Assembly: GCF_005239225.2 (NCBI RefSeq)
Contig: NC_133295.1
Location: forward strand, 11,160,001-11,224,000
Source of the DNA: Populus alba
Lineage: Eukaryota > Streptophyta > Magnoliopsida > Malpighiales > Salicaceae
Reading direction: 5' to 3'
Length of the DNA: 64,000 nucleotides
Within the stretch, counting starts at the first letter, position 1. Each line of letters opens with the position of its first letter. Made by a program: the position numbers and the translations under genes. The notes under the pieces are model-generated. The model did no database searches, was not told the origin of the DNA, and worked only from the letters and a program-made list of their open reading frames with translations. Of the stretch, positions 35,951 to 48,700 are shown piece after piece.

Positions 35951-36022
35951 AGCATTAAAGGGATTTAAACTCACGACTATTTAGAAGTAAATTCAAAATC
36001 TAATTAGTTGAGCTATTTCTTA
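35951..36022 (-). mobile_element. Second tRNA-like SINE head
   Basis: Minus strand agctcaactaattag and gtgagtttaaatccc, the same spacing as the neighbouring SINE head. Homologous to 17186-17275. Confidence 0.5.
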
Positions 36023-36409
36023 AGGTTAACTGTTTTTTTTTATGCACATAGGGATAATGAAGATGTGAAACTATTTATTTGTGAATGATTGTGTTTTTAG
36101 TTTTTAAGATGTTATTCTCTTTATCATGTTGTGTGATGTAAGATTAATTAGCGACAAAGCTTTATATTTGTTATTTATGGCTGCTTTGCGCTAACCATCA
36201 TATATGTCTTTGATGACTTTTTTTACTTGTATAAATATACAAATGAGGAATAATTAATCTACAAAAATCATCAACTTCTTACACATCTTTTTTTCTATTG
36301 CGTTTTTTTAAAACAGTGTTGTTGACCATTTTTATTTGTATAAGTGTTAAATAATTAATCCACAAAACTCATCAACTTTTTATCCATAAAATGCTAGATG
36401 CTTTTTTTA

Positions 36410-36616
36410 GAGTATGTTTAGGAATGTGATTGCTTTTAAAGTGTTTTTTCAATCTTAAATATATCAAAATAATATTTTTTTTTATTTTTTAAAAATTAGT
36501 TTTGATATCAGCGTATAAAAATAATCTAAAAGCACAAAATAATATTAATTTGAAATAAAAAAAATAAAAAAATTATTTTTTAAAAATGTTTTTAAAACGT
36601 AAAAATAAACAGGATC
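36410..36616. mobile_element. Tourist-like MITE, TSD TTA (paralogue of 17664-17864)
   Basis: TTA on both sides, same termini and interior as the element at 17664, at the same place in the shared B/C segment. Confidence 0.7.
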
Positions 36617-37256
36617 TTAAAACTATATGTTATCACTATTTTTTTGTGTATATATACGTGTGTAAATAATATTTTCAACACAGTAAAAACTGTATCTGTG
36701 AAAAAAAATTTCTTGTCAATTTTGCTTTAAACTCTCCAGGTAGTTAAGTTGATAAAATCTTTTTGATGAATGAACGATAATATTTACTTAGTGCCATAAA
36801 TTTTATGGGTGTTTATATATATAAAGACAAAAAAAAAAAGTTTACACCATGATTTTGTTAATTGTGAAATCGTGTGTTGTGATATTATTTATATTAATTG
36901 TCATTATTTGCAAATATATACTTTTGTGTCTGTAAATATTTTTTATATATATTTTTGTATTTAATTGTGAATAGAGCCGATCGAGGTGATCCTCTATGTA
37001 TAGATTTAAATTGCATGAACAACACCTTTCCGTTCCTGGAAAATAAAATGCATTTAAAACCTAATTTTTTAAATAAATCATGAATGAGCTCAAAATATTA
37101 TAGCATAAGAATAAATTTTGAATAAAGCCTTGAGAAGAGTGGCAATGCAACTCTCCTGACGCCATTGTTGAGCGTTCCAATAATATTTCTCCATGAGATT
37201 ATGAACTTTCCTGAAAGCTTTATATTATTTTATTATATACTAAGTTAATGAGTGTT

Positions 37257-37456
37257 AGATATTGTTTGTTTTTGTATTTTAAAAATATTTTTAAAAAAAT
37301 TTGAATTTTTTTTATATTTTTATTAACTTTAAATTAATATATTTTTAATGTTTTTAAATTATTTTGATATCTAATGTTAAAAATAATTTTTAAAAATAAA
37401 AAAAATATTTTTAATATGTATTTTAATATAAAATATTATTTAAAAAATAATTATAA
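37257..37456. repeat. MITE-like element in block C
   Basis: Interrupts the block C match to A and B between 'aagttaatgag' and 'cagtgatgttcag', which are contiguous or nearly so at 18718-18760. The interior is typical of the family. Confidence 0.6.
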
Positions 37457-37913
37457 CCAGTGATGTTCAGTTTTTTGGAAGTCATTATTCTCCACCTTAC
37501 AATATTTCTAGAGACGGGGAAAAAACCAAGAAGAAAGGTTGTAAAATATTCCAACGACATGTCATTTTCCTTGGAATAATCACCTTAAGATGATTGTACC
37601 ATGAGTGACATGCAAGATTCCCGGAGGCTGTGAATCGCCGCCAGTCGTTCGCTGATTTTAACACTGTCGTGCATGTATTGGAATCCGAAGCTATCAGACA
37701 AATTTGTACCTTCAATTTCCATCACCATTTATATAGACTTTTAGAAGCTCTCAATGAGTGGATATTACGTTTATAGTCTGTTTCTTGCATTATCACAAGT
37801 GAGCATCTAATGCGCACAAAATTCTATCTCACCGTATGAAAATGGGTGGTATTTTATGTATCAGAAAATGAAAATTGGTTCCCAAACACCCCATAAAAAC
37901 TGCAGAGGCTGTT

Positions 37914-37915
<2 letters not shown>

Positions 37916-37946
<31 letters not shown>
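37916..37946. repeat. (TA)n microsatellite
   Basis: TA run at the point where block C skips about 3 kb relative to block A. Confidence 0.9.
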
Positions 37947-37951
<5 letters not shown>

Positions 37952-38372
37952 TAACCATTACCGAAGTTATAGTTCTTATGGAGTTTAATAACTTTATTTC
38001 AATGTTTTTTAATAAAAAATTAGAGCAATATTATTTTTATTTTTTTAAAAGAAAAAATCAAAGCTCTCCTATACATGGTTTACTTTGAAAGCCAGCTTGA
38101 TTTAAAGGCCAGGTCGATAGATCCTATGTTTACCCGCTAATCTTTAGTAAGTTCAATAATATTAATTAAAAATTTCTCGTGGTAGTAGTCCCAGCTGACT
38201 AGTCAATCCTGTTCGATATTAAAAAATATTTTTAAAAATAAAAAAATTATTTTAATATATATTTTTTAAAAATAATTAGTTTATAAAAAAAGCAGGTATC
38301 ACATGCACTCTACAAAGGATAGAGATTTGTTTCTTGCAAAACTTCAGTTTGTTTTGTTTAGTTATCACTTCC

Positions 38373-38378
38373 TATAAA
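38373..38378 (+). promoter_or_regulatory. TATA box of P450 copy C
   Basis: TATAAA about 75 bases upstream of the ATG, in the same context as in copy A. Confidence 0.7.
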
Positions 38379-38452
38379 GGGGTTTGTTTCTGTTTAATTT
38401 GTGGTATCAACACTACAAACCACTTGAATTGTCAAGGGAAAAAGATCCATCA

Positions 38453-40156
38453 ATGGCTTTACTACAATGGCTGAAAGAGTGCTCCAAACCTACCTTGTTC
38501 GTTGTAACTATTTTTCTAGTAGTAGTGCTCAAGTTTCTCATGAAGGAGAAGCTGAGAAAGAGGAAGCTCAATCTCCCACCAAGCCCTGCAAAATTGCCAA
38601 TCATTGGTAACCTTCACCAGCTTGGTAATATGCCTCACATCTCTCTCCGAGGGCTTGCCAAGAAGTACGGTCCCATCATTTTCTTACAGCTTGGGGAGAT
38701 CCCAACTGTAGTGATTTCATCAGCTGGATTGGCAAAAGAAGTCCTGAAAACTCATGATCTTGTACTCTCTAGCCGTCCGCAGCTCTTTTCGGCCAAACAC
38801 TTGTTCTATGGTTGCACTGATATTGCTTTTGCTCCTTACGGTGCTTACTGGAGGAATGTGAGGAAAATTTGCATACTTGAGCTGCTCAGTGCCAAGCGTG
38901 TCCATTGGTACAGCTTTGTTAGAGAAGAAGAAGTTGCTCGCTTGATTCGTCGGATTGCAGAATCTTCTCCTGGCATCACCAATCTAAGCTCGATGATTGC
39001 ACTATATGCCAATGATGTTCTTTGTCGGGTTGCGCTGGGAAGGGATTTCTCTGGAGGAGGAGAGTATGATCGTCACGGGTTCCAAAAGATGCTTGACGAT
39101 TATCAAGCATTGCTTGGAGGATTCAGTCTTGGAGACTATTTTCCTTCGATGGAGTTTGTGCACAGTCTAACTGGAATGAAATCGAAACTCCAGTACACCC
39201 TCAGACGCTTTGATCAGTTCTTCGATGAGGTGATAGCTGAGCACCGCAGTTCTAAGGGAAAACAAGAGGAGAAGAAGGACCTTGTTGACGTTCTACTTGA
39301 TATTCAGAAGGATGGATCTTCTGAAATTCCTCTCACCATGGACAACATTAAAGCTGTCATCTTGGTCAGTGAAGATTTTATTGGTCTAGTTATACCTTCA
39401 AGGCTTCAAATTCATTGTTCCAAGCATCAAATTACTACCTTCAAGGCTTCAAATTCATTGTTCCAAGCATCAAATTACTTGTAGATGAGTTCATTTGCAC
39501 ATACTTTACAACTAAAGGGTATAATTATTGGTCTATTGTTGCAGGACATGTTTGCTGCAGGAACAGATACCACCTTCATAACCCTTGATTGGGCAATGAC
39601 AGAGCTTATCATGAATCCTCATGTCATGGAGAAAGCACAAGCTGAAGTACGAAGTGTTGTCGGAGACAGAAGAGTGGTGCAAGAGAGTGATCTGCCCCGG
39701 CTGAACTACATGAAAGCTGTTATCAAAGAGATCTTCCGGTTACATCCTGCCGCTCCAGTTTTGGTCCCAAGAGAAGCTTTAGAAGATGTTGTAATTGATG
39801 GCTACAACATTCCAGCTAAAACTCGGATTTATGTCAATGTCTGGGGAATGGGGAGGGATCCAGAACTGTGGGAAAATCCTGAAACTTTCGAACCAGAAAG
39901 ATTTATGGGCAGCGGTATAGATTTCAAGGGGCAAGATTATGAGCTGATACCATTTGGAGCAGGTAGAAGAAGCTGCCCAGCCATCACATTTGGAGTCGCA
40001 ACCGTTGAAATTGCTTTGGCTCAACTCCTCCACAGCTTTGATTGGAAGCTTCCTCCTGGTCTCGAAGCAAAGGATATAGACAATACAGAAGCTTTTGGCA
40101 TCTCAATGCACAGGACAGTTCCCCTGCAAGTCATTGCAAAACCACACTTCGATTGA
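38453..40156 (+). CDS. Cytochrome P450, CYP71 family, copy C (2 exons, 507 aa)
   Basis: Exon 1 38453-39364 and exon 2 39545-40156. The ATG matches copies A and B; a more upstream in-frame Met exists but is not part of the family. All P450 landmarks are present (anchor, proline hinge, AAGTDTTF, KEIFRLHP, FEPERF, PFGAGRRSCPA with Cys). The intron is 180 bp against 137 bp in A and B, because a 43-bp segment is tandemly repeated in it. Differences from A are few, for example DYQ for NFQ, EHR for EHC, RRF for RQF, RFM for RFK and DYE for DFE. It is likely functional. Substrate unknown. Confidence 0.93.
39396..39480 (+). repeat. 43-bp tandem duplication in the intron of P450 copy C
   Basis: The phrase ccttcaaggcttcaaattca followed by ttgttccaagcatcaaattact occurs twice in direct order. 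It fully explains the 43-bp longer intron. Confidence 0.85.
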
Positions 40157-40332
40157 CCCAAGAAGTGTCAGGATTTAATTAGTCTGTCTACTAGAATCTG
40201 TAATTTTCTTTCCGAATAAAAGTTACTACTTGTGGTTTGCTTGTAAAAAGAAAGCAGAACTTGGGTGCGACTTAACTCCTGCCCTAGTCCTTGCTGCTGG
40301 AACTTGGACACTAGAATCAGTTATAAGTTGTT
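40157..40332 (+). other. 3' UTR / conserved downstream segment of P450 copy C
   Basis: Near-identical to 16396-16572. The match ends at ataagttgt. Confidence 0.7.
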
Positions 40333-41880
40333 CTCTTCCACTGCAATAATTGGAAGAAATCCATGTAAGACTATTCCCATCTAGCTTATTCCACATACCC
40401 AACTTCCCTTAGTGAAAAAATCTTTACTTTTCCTTCCCTAATATACACATGTCATAATAGTCGCATTTATCAAACTTAAAATCTTAAAGCACATGACTTG
40501 AATTTAGAAGATCTATCTCCACAATTAAAGCAATATGATCAGAAACTTACCCGATACATGTTCGATGAATACACTTCGAGAAAATAAAAATTGAGTCCAA
40601 GATTAAACTACGTTAACATAAACAACGATAAATAAGATGGCTTAAATAATACCAGAGCATCCTATTTTTTCTTAGTTGTAGCCATGTCTCTTATTTACTT
40701 CAATTTAAAGCTTTTATCAACAGCTTGTATTTGTACCATGATTTCTAATTTATATGGAGAATGAGAGACTGATTCTGTGGATGAAACTGAAATTCAATGT
40801 TACGAGTCCTTTATCACTTTTTTTGGTTCTTGATATAGTCAGTTTTATGAGAAATTCAAACAAGCTCTAAGGCTTATAGAGTAGTGGTTGTCGTCCATGG
40901 TTGTTTCTACTGTGGAGAAACTTATAGAGCAGTGGAAAGGAAATGCAGCTGTTGATGGAAGTTGTTGCTCTCGGTCTAGAGTTGGTGTAGAGGAGGTTCT
41001 CAGCTGGAAAACAAAACTGCATATGCCTGGAGAGAAACCCCTGTTGTTTGCTCACGGTGGGATTGGAGGTTGCTAGTCTAAGAGGTTGTGAGAGATGATG
41101 CTCACGGTGGCAGTGCTGGCAGCTTCTGGGGAGAGATCGCTGCTGGGGGGAGCTGACTAACGGTTCTGCTGTGACCGGCTGTTGGTTGGTTTTTAAAGCT
41201 GACGGTTGATTATGGAGGATGATTGATGGCAGTAGCTGTGTAAGGGAGGAGCTGGAGGATGGTTCCTGGTTACGGGTTAATTTTTTTTTTTTTGTAAAGG
41301 GCAGTGACAATAAATTATGGGAATGAAGAAGACAAAGAATGAGTTTGATTTTTTGTTGCTGGTTCCACTGTAAGCAGGAGACAATCATTGAGAGAGGTTG
41401 TGGTAATAACTGGTTTTAACTGGTTGTGGTAATGACGACGACGACTGTCTCTAGGTTTGTTTCAAGCCGGAAAGATTAAGGAGAAAGGTTGCTGTAGTCT
41501 TGGTTAGGCGATAATATTGATGGCAATGTTGCTCACTCTTCTCGTGTAGCTTGAGTTAGGATTTTGTGTGAATTTTATATATATAAAAAAAATGGAAAGG
41601 TTATAGGCTCATGGTTTGATGGGATCTTAATATTGATGTTAAAAAATAAATCTTAGTCATTCATTAAAGTTTTGGACAAAAAATGCATCTTCTTTTTTTT
41701 GCCAGCAGAGCAATGTTTAGTAGTGTTTTTAAAAGAGAATCTAAAGGTGTATTAAATGCAATAAAAGCTGGAATTTTGGCTTGGAGTGAAGATTGGTGAA
41801 GGGATGAGACAGAAATTAGAGCTAAAAGGTGGGTATGTAGGCATCTTTTTTTCTTTTGTTTCAGGGGAAGAATACAATGG
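40333..41880. other. Intergenic; long low-complexity open frame only
   Basis: The longest frame (minus strand, 41388-40867) encodes a Ser/Gln/Leu-rich product without family likeness and with no supporting splice or promoter signals. I see no gene. Confidence 0.4.
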
Positions 41881-41899
41881 ATAGTGAAATTATGGTCAT

Positions 41900-42430
41900 T
41901 CTCAATTCGATCTTTAAATCTTTGATATTTTACAATAGAACCCTTAATCAGCCTTAATTTTTTGTATTCCTTGCAATTTCACCTTTAATTTTCTTTAATT
42001 AAACTCTCAAATTTTAGTGCTTTTTACAAAGTGATTCTTTGTTTTGAATTCTTCAATGTGATCCTTAATTGAATTTTATACTTCAAATTTCTTTCAATTA
42101 TGCTCCTGATTGAACCAATTTAGCATTTCAAAGTTTTAATTGTGTCTCTAATCTTTCAATCTTTGCGAATTGATTTGAATTAAGCCTTCAAATTTGATTT
42201 TTTTAATTGAGATTGTGATTGAATCCACAAAATCGATTAAAAATTTAATTAAGTCCTTGAACTTAATTAATTCTTCAAATTTTTGCCTACTTGACTTTCA
42301 AACTTAATTTTTCTTTAATTAAGTCCTTAAAAAATCAAATAAACCTATTAAAAGTTTAATTAAGCTCTTATACTTAATTAATTATTTCAATTTTGGTCAA
42401 GTTTGGATTTCAACCTTAATTTTCTTCCTT
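41900..42430. repeat. Degenerate short-unit repeat (reverse orientation to 11900-13150)
   Basis: Repeating phrases 'tcaaatttga', 'tttaattaagtcctt' and 'ccttaattga' every 30-50 bases. Reverse-complemented, they resemble the arrays at 12 kb and 20 kb. Confidence 0.5.
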
Positions 42431-42639
42431 TTTTCATCCCATTTTGTCAAAACATCATAATTTGGCTATTCTTATGATATTTTGGTCTTTTGCAGCTCAA
42501 AGACTTATCTCCTCATGTCTCGAAAATATTTCTAGATTTTTTATTTTTTATTTTTGGTTTTTTTAATAAAAAAGAAAAATATGCACTTTTTATAAAATAA
42601 ATAGGTGGGGTTTGGAACTAGGTTATGACAAAGAAAAAG

Positions 42640-44850
42640 AAAAAATGGCTTCAAAATAGGATGACCCATTAAAAATAGTGAGAGTGATTAAGTCTAGCAC
42701 ATAACATCTACAAGACATAAGGGGAAAAAAAATCCTCCCTCATGTCTAGCACTCTAATCATTTGAAAATGTACTTCAAGTGAAACACAAGGTTTCTTCTT
42801 TGTGATAATGATTCAATCTCTATTTGTATAGCATATTATTGTTTTGTGATAATGAATTTATTTTGTGTCTTTAATGATTAATCCTTTTATGATTTTCTTC
42901 GTATCTCTATGATTACTCTATTGATTATGCATGATTGATTTTTAAGTGTCTTCGTATTTATGTCTCAATTTTATTTTCCACATCTCTGGTTAAGAAAAAT
43001 CTTTAGAAAACAAAATAATATTTTATTCCAAAAAAGGTTGTGATATGGATATAAACAATAAACAAACATAAAGTTGATACAACATAATATAGAATACAAA
43101 CATAAACAATAAAAGCTAATTACCACCTGCATTGCGAGGAATATATTCTCTATGTGAGGCAACCTCAACATAAAGATTATGAAGGCCACGAATGGAGTTA
43201 AGTTTAAGGTTGTAATACCACACCTTAGCAAATTCATGAAAAAAATAGGAAAATTTTTGCATGTTGCATCACTCTTTAGAGTTACAAGTTTGAGAATGCT
43301 TTTAACATTTTATATATGATTTTTATGATCTATAAGGTCATTATAGTTATATAAGTTAGCTTTTCTGGCCACATAGTCTTTAGAGAAATGAGTATATAAT
43401 ACTATTTAATAAAGTAGAAAGTCTCCTTTTTTATAGGAATGGTGTTCATTCTTACTCTTAAGAGCTAATGCAATATTGCGTCTAGGTATTTTATAATGAA
43501 GAGTGTGTGAGCAAGACTCAGAAAAAAATTGATACAACAGTTGCATTCATAACTAGAAATCATTGAGGAATACTTTTTATAACAAGATCTTCTTCTTCGT
43601 AAAGTTGAGGTGTTGTGTCTATTTTACATGTTGTTTCGTCATGTTCCTTCATGGAACTAGAGTTATCTATGTGTATGTAGTGCATATAATGAAATTGTGT
43701 TGTATTTCTTGTCAATGGAATAAGTAAAGCTATTATTATATGACTAGAATAACATTGTTAAGTGAGTTGATGGAGATTTGAGGGGGTTAGAGTTTCTATG
43801 ATGGAGAGATTAGTTACTCTTCCTTGTCCTAGAGTTGATTAGTAAAATATAGGAGGAAAACAATGTATAAGAGAGTAAAAAACATGAGAGGACATATTTA
43901 TAAATGTAGGGTGTTTTGTGTGAACTTGTTGGATTGTTGAATGGCAATTAGTGATTCCTAGATTGTTGTATATTTGTTTGTGGTTATTAGAAGTATTGGA
44001 TAATTGCTTATGGTTAGTAAAAATGTTAGATAAAATTGTATATTTTTTTTACCTAATGACCAGATGTTTTTATAGACCTTGGTCGAACTTATTACAATTT
44101 TCTCGTGTAATTTATCAAAAGTGGATTACTTATGAAAAGTCTTATGGTTAATGAAGAATATTATTAGTGGAGGTATTGATTTTTTTTTTTCATGAAAAGT
44201 AGGATTGCAATAACATCTTTCGATGAGTTAAGATAAGAATTGCAAATGCATTATAGTGAGTAGTGTTGCAATATTTTGCTATAATTGTCATGTAATTGGT
44301 GAAAAAAATTAGTGAGTGGTGGTTCTTTACAAGAAAAATTGCGTTGCATGAAAAATTTGATGTGAGCCAATATTTTTTAGGACTTAAAAAAATATATATC
44401 AAGATATGTGATAGTAGCTATAAATTTTTTATGATAATAGATAAATATTAAAATAATTTTTTAAGATCAAAATAAATAAATAAAAATTCCAATCTAGAAG
44501 AAAAAATATTACTTTAATATTAGTTCAAGTATTTTTAAATATTTTTAATGTCTTTACATCGGAATTCATTTAAAAAATCATCAAAAATCACTTCAAAAGG
44601 ATGTTTTTCTTGACATTTTTCAGAAGCAAACTCACTTTGATTGCGGAACAAAAGTCCGGAGATTGTATGGGAACATGAAGAGATAAATGAACAGGTGAGA
44701 GTTGGGGTGTCCCTACGCCACGATAACAAGGAACAGTATGTGCAGGGAAACTTCCAAGAACCAATCAACTTGCAAAGCAGTAAACAACAACATGCCCACT
44801 TTGCCTTCCTTTGTCATTTCAACTTGAACCCAACTACCATTTCCATCCTC
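42640..44850. other. Intergenic, nothing recognised
   Basis: AT-rich. Short open frames on both strands have no similarity that I can name. It may contain old transposon DNA. Confidence 0.4.
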
Positions 44851-45773
44851 TCTCCATGTCTCATGCACTTCTCCGCCACTGATATCATTCTCAGCCTTTG
44901 TCCGTATCAATCTACACCCAACAATTAAAGCCGTGGAAGCTCAACTCTTGTTAAGGTAACTTCTTAGTTTAAGAATCTTGTTTCTTTCCTTGAACTGGAT
45001 TTACTGAATTCTAACATGGGTCAGTCTAGAATTTGGAAAGCATGAGATTCTCTTGCATAGTGAATGTAGATTGTATGATAACTGGTGTGAATTATGAAGG
45101 AGTAGTAAAAAGCATGCTGCAATTTCAGGTAGAATTTTGGATCTGTTTTTCTTGGCTAGTCACTGATGAGAAAAGTCTTCGATAATAGATTTTCTGTGGC
45201 AACAAATACTGCTTCAAGAATAGGATGACCCACTTGAGCCAGAGAATGCCTTGCCTTGACTAAATGGATCTGATTCTGCATCAGGAAAAATTTGCAGTTG
45301 CTTTGACAGGTCCCACTTCAATAGCAGATAGAAAACTTGGAAATTGTAAGGCATTGACCTGTTTTGTTTGGCATGCATGAATTTTCTCGTATTCAAATCA
45401 TTTCGTTGAATTTCAGCCTCTGAAATTATGAACTAATACGTGCTTTCCTAGAAATTTCTTGCTTATGGCTATTGGAAACATTTTCGTCCTGAAACAATAT
45501 TTTGTTTCTAAACAATGTAGTTGAGGGTCTAAAAGGGAAATTAATCATATAATCAGGAGTTCAATTGGCTTTCTATTATATTTTTTCTCAAGTCGTTTCT
45601 TAGAATTTGTTTTGGTCTTTGTCATAGACTTTAGAAAAGTATTTTATTCATACGAAGAAAGCTTGAGAACAAAAAGTTTCTGAACGACCTGTTCTACTCA
45701 GTTCCCATTATGACATTTTTTCATTTTCTTCAATTCGGGGAGTGAATTGTTTTTGCATTCGTTGGAGTTGCAG
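44850..45773 (+). other. Probable 5' leader exon and leader intron of the RGLG-type gene
   Basis: A C/T-rich, non-coding stretch ends at a plausible donor (gttaag|gtaac, 44955/44956). A plausible acceptor (gttgcag, ending 45773) lies 23 bases before the ATG. A leader intron of ~0.8 kb is inferred. The transcription start cannot be seen. Confidence 0.4.
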
Positions 45774-45796
45774 ATAATTGATAGTTTGTAGCATTA

Positions 45797-48700
45797 ATGG
45801 GTGGGATACTCTCCAGACGTTCAAGCTCTCGCCATCCTTCTAGTTCACACTCATGGAGCCATCACAGCTATCCCCAGTCACCATATGCTCAACCAAGCCA
45901 AGAATATATGCAATACCAGCACTATGCACCACCACCTCAGAGCTATGGTGATCCAGCACCCAATTCTAGGAGGTTGGAGAGAAAGTATTCAAAGATAGAT
46001 GATAATTACAATAGCCTGGAGCAGGTGAAATATTATTTCTTATTTCTCTGCATATCATCATGTCCATACTATAGTTGTGGAGGACCTAACTAAATAGTTG
46101 TTGGAAACTATGGAAGATGTTATCATTGAGAATATGTTTTAGATTTGCTTCGCTTGGAAGAAAATTTGCTTGAAGCTGGTTTTTTTTTTATATGTTTTTG
46201 ACCATTACCAGTGACAGGGTGAGTCACTCTATCAAAACCAAGATAGTAATCTCTTATGAAAATAACTAAATATCAACTTGCTAATGTGAATTATGATAAC
46301 ATTTTATTGCTACAAAGAGTGTGATCTTGTGTCACAATCAACCTGTTCACAGGTTACTGAAGCCCTGGCACGTGCTGGCTTAGAGTCTTCAAATCTCATT
46401 GTGGGTATTGATTTCACAAAAAGCAATGAGTGGACAGGTTTGACCTCAAATGTGCAGATTCAAGCTCTTTGTTTTTTTCTTTTTCCAACTTGCATTAATT
46501 TGTTAGCCTTCTTAAATATTAGGTGCAAGGTCATTCAGCCGAAGAAGCTTGCATCACATTGGGGATGATCAAAATCCTTATGAACAAGCAATATATATCA
46601 TAGGAAAAACACTATCTTCCTTTGATGAGGATAACTTAATACCCTGTTTTGGATTTGGAGATGGTATTTCTCAGAACAAGTGTGCATTGACAGTTAAAAG
46701 TTTTAATCCTCATTGTAACTTATAAATGTAATTCCATGACATATCAGCATCAACACATGACCAAGAAGTTTTCAGTTTTTATCCGGATGAGAGGTTTTGT
46801 AATGGATTTGAAGAAGTTTTGAGACGATATAGAGATCTGGTCCCCTGTCTACGACTTGCAGGTTGCAAATTTAATCCCTTTCTTTAGCTTCTTTCTCAGT
46901 TGCATTTCTGCTTACTGATTTTTTTCACTTTTTTGTTTTGTGATAGGACCAACATCTTTTGCCCCTGTCATTGAAATGGCTATTACTATAGTTGAGCAAA
47001 GTGGTGGCCAGTACCATGTTTTACTTATAATAGCTGATGGGCAGGTAATTGGTTTTGTTTGATAATTCATAGTTTGCGACGAGTCACCAGCATAAGTGTG
47101 CAACTGATATGAATTTTTCACCCTTTTAATCCCATTTGAATATATGACATTTCAAACCTTCTGTGTAGAATTTGTTTCAACTGCATTCCATTTGAAATAA
47201 TTAGAAAAGATACTACTTTGTTCTAGTGTAATTGTAAGTTTGATTGCTGGCCATAAACTTCTATTAACGACGTAGTTTCAGGCGAGAAAGCTGCATTTCA
47301 AGTCTCTCATGTTTTTGTAACTGAGCATTCTTGCTGTGTTAGTGGAATATATTATGTTCAGGGAAATATGATCAAAAGAAAAATTGTAAGAGATTATTTT
47401 TGTTTGTTTTCTTTTTTCTTTTGAATATTTTCCAGTGGGGGTGATTTTAAATGGCACTTTAACCATTAAGTCTCAGCTTTTAAGTCCTTAATCACTGGAC
47501 CAATGTTTCAATGGCAATGCCAGAGTTTCTTGTTTATTTAATTTCTGGTTATTTTGTTTGTGGAATTTAGCTGTTTAGCGCATCAGGCAGCAACTCAGGT
47601 TTTATAGCTGGTCTTACCAAACATCCTAATGAATAAGTAACTCTGATGAGTTTCCTGATTGGCCAAAGTGATTAGTATTTCCAGAAAAATCATAAAGCAA
47701 GTGAGATCTCTTATTATTACTAGGTTTGGTGTTTGGACCTCAAAAAACTAGAATTATAGCAACCCTGGTTAAAATTTCTTCCAAACTCAATATCTGTTAC
47801 TTTCAACATCAAAATATGTTGTCCAAATTTCACACATGGTCACTTTTATTTCATCTATTTGAGATTGATTACATGATCTATGGGTTGCCACAGGTGACAA
47901 GAAGTGTCGACACTGAGCATGGCCATCTAAGCCCGCAGGAAAAGAGAACAGTTGAAGCAATTGTGAAAGCAAGGTAAAATGTTTAGCCTTGTCACGCAAG
48001 TAATTTTTTCTTTCCCAAAACCTGTTTTGATGCACTTGTTAGTTTCCAGTGAGTACCCCTTGTCCATTATATTAGTTGGGGTTGGAGATGGACCATGGGA
48101 CATGATGAAGGAATTTGATGATAACATCCCTGCTCGGGCATTTGACAATTTCCAGGCAAGAAGTTTTTATCTTCACTTTTATTTGCAAGTTTTGTAGTTC
48201 CCTAACTTCTACTTCGTCGGTGCTAAACTGGGAAAATGCTACCTTTTGTAGTTTGTGAATTTTACAGAAATAATGTCAAAGAACATGGACCGACCCAGAA
48301 AAGAGGCGGAGTTTTCTCTAGCTGCTTTGATGGAAATACCTTCTCAGTATAAAGCAACGCTAGAGCTTAATATTATGGGGTAACTTTCAACTTCTCTACA
48401 CTTCGCAGAAGGTTTATACTGCCCTTGAAATGCTGAATGCAAATTGACAAATTGTATTTTGTTTCATTGCTTTATCAGTGCTACTAAAGGGAAGGCTATA
48501 GATAGGGTTCCTCTGCCCCCTCCCCAGTATGGTGCTGGTTCAACTTCATTCAGAAACCCAAAACCTGCCCAATCAAGCAGCACTCGTCCGAGTGCATCTT
48601 CTTCTGGCAGACATGATGCGGTCGGCACAGCACTTCCTGCAAGTTCTGCTTCTGATAATCATGTACTCACAGATTCATACCCTTCTGTTGCTGAATTAAT

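Larger units (their letters stand above)
34960..38372. repeat. Upstream part of P450 duplication block C
   Basis: Segments match block A (34960-35160 to 10260-10670; 37135-37860 to 10680-11260; 37950-38380 to 14280-14680). The part equivalent to about 11260-14280 of A is missing. The 36020-37125 piece matches block B 17276-18480. Noncoding. Confidence 0.65.

Noticed and set aside
38384..38452. Upstream Met in frame with P450 copy C
   Set aside because: The segment covers the promoter-to-leader stretch just after the TATA box. The start shared by all three copies is the Met at 38453.
40867..41388. 173-aa open frame on the minus strand
   Set aside because: Low-complexity Ser/Gln/Leu content, no family motif, no splice or promoter context; likely chance in a repeat.
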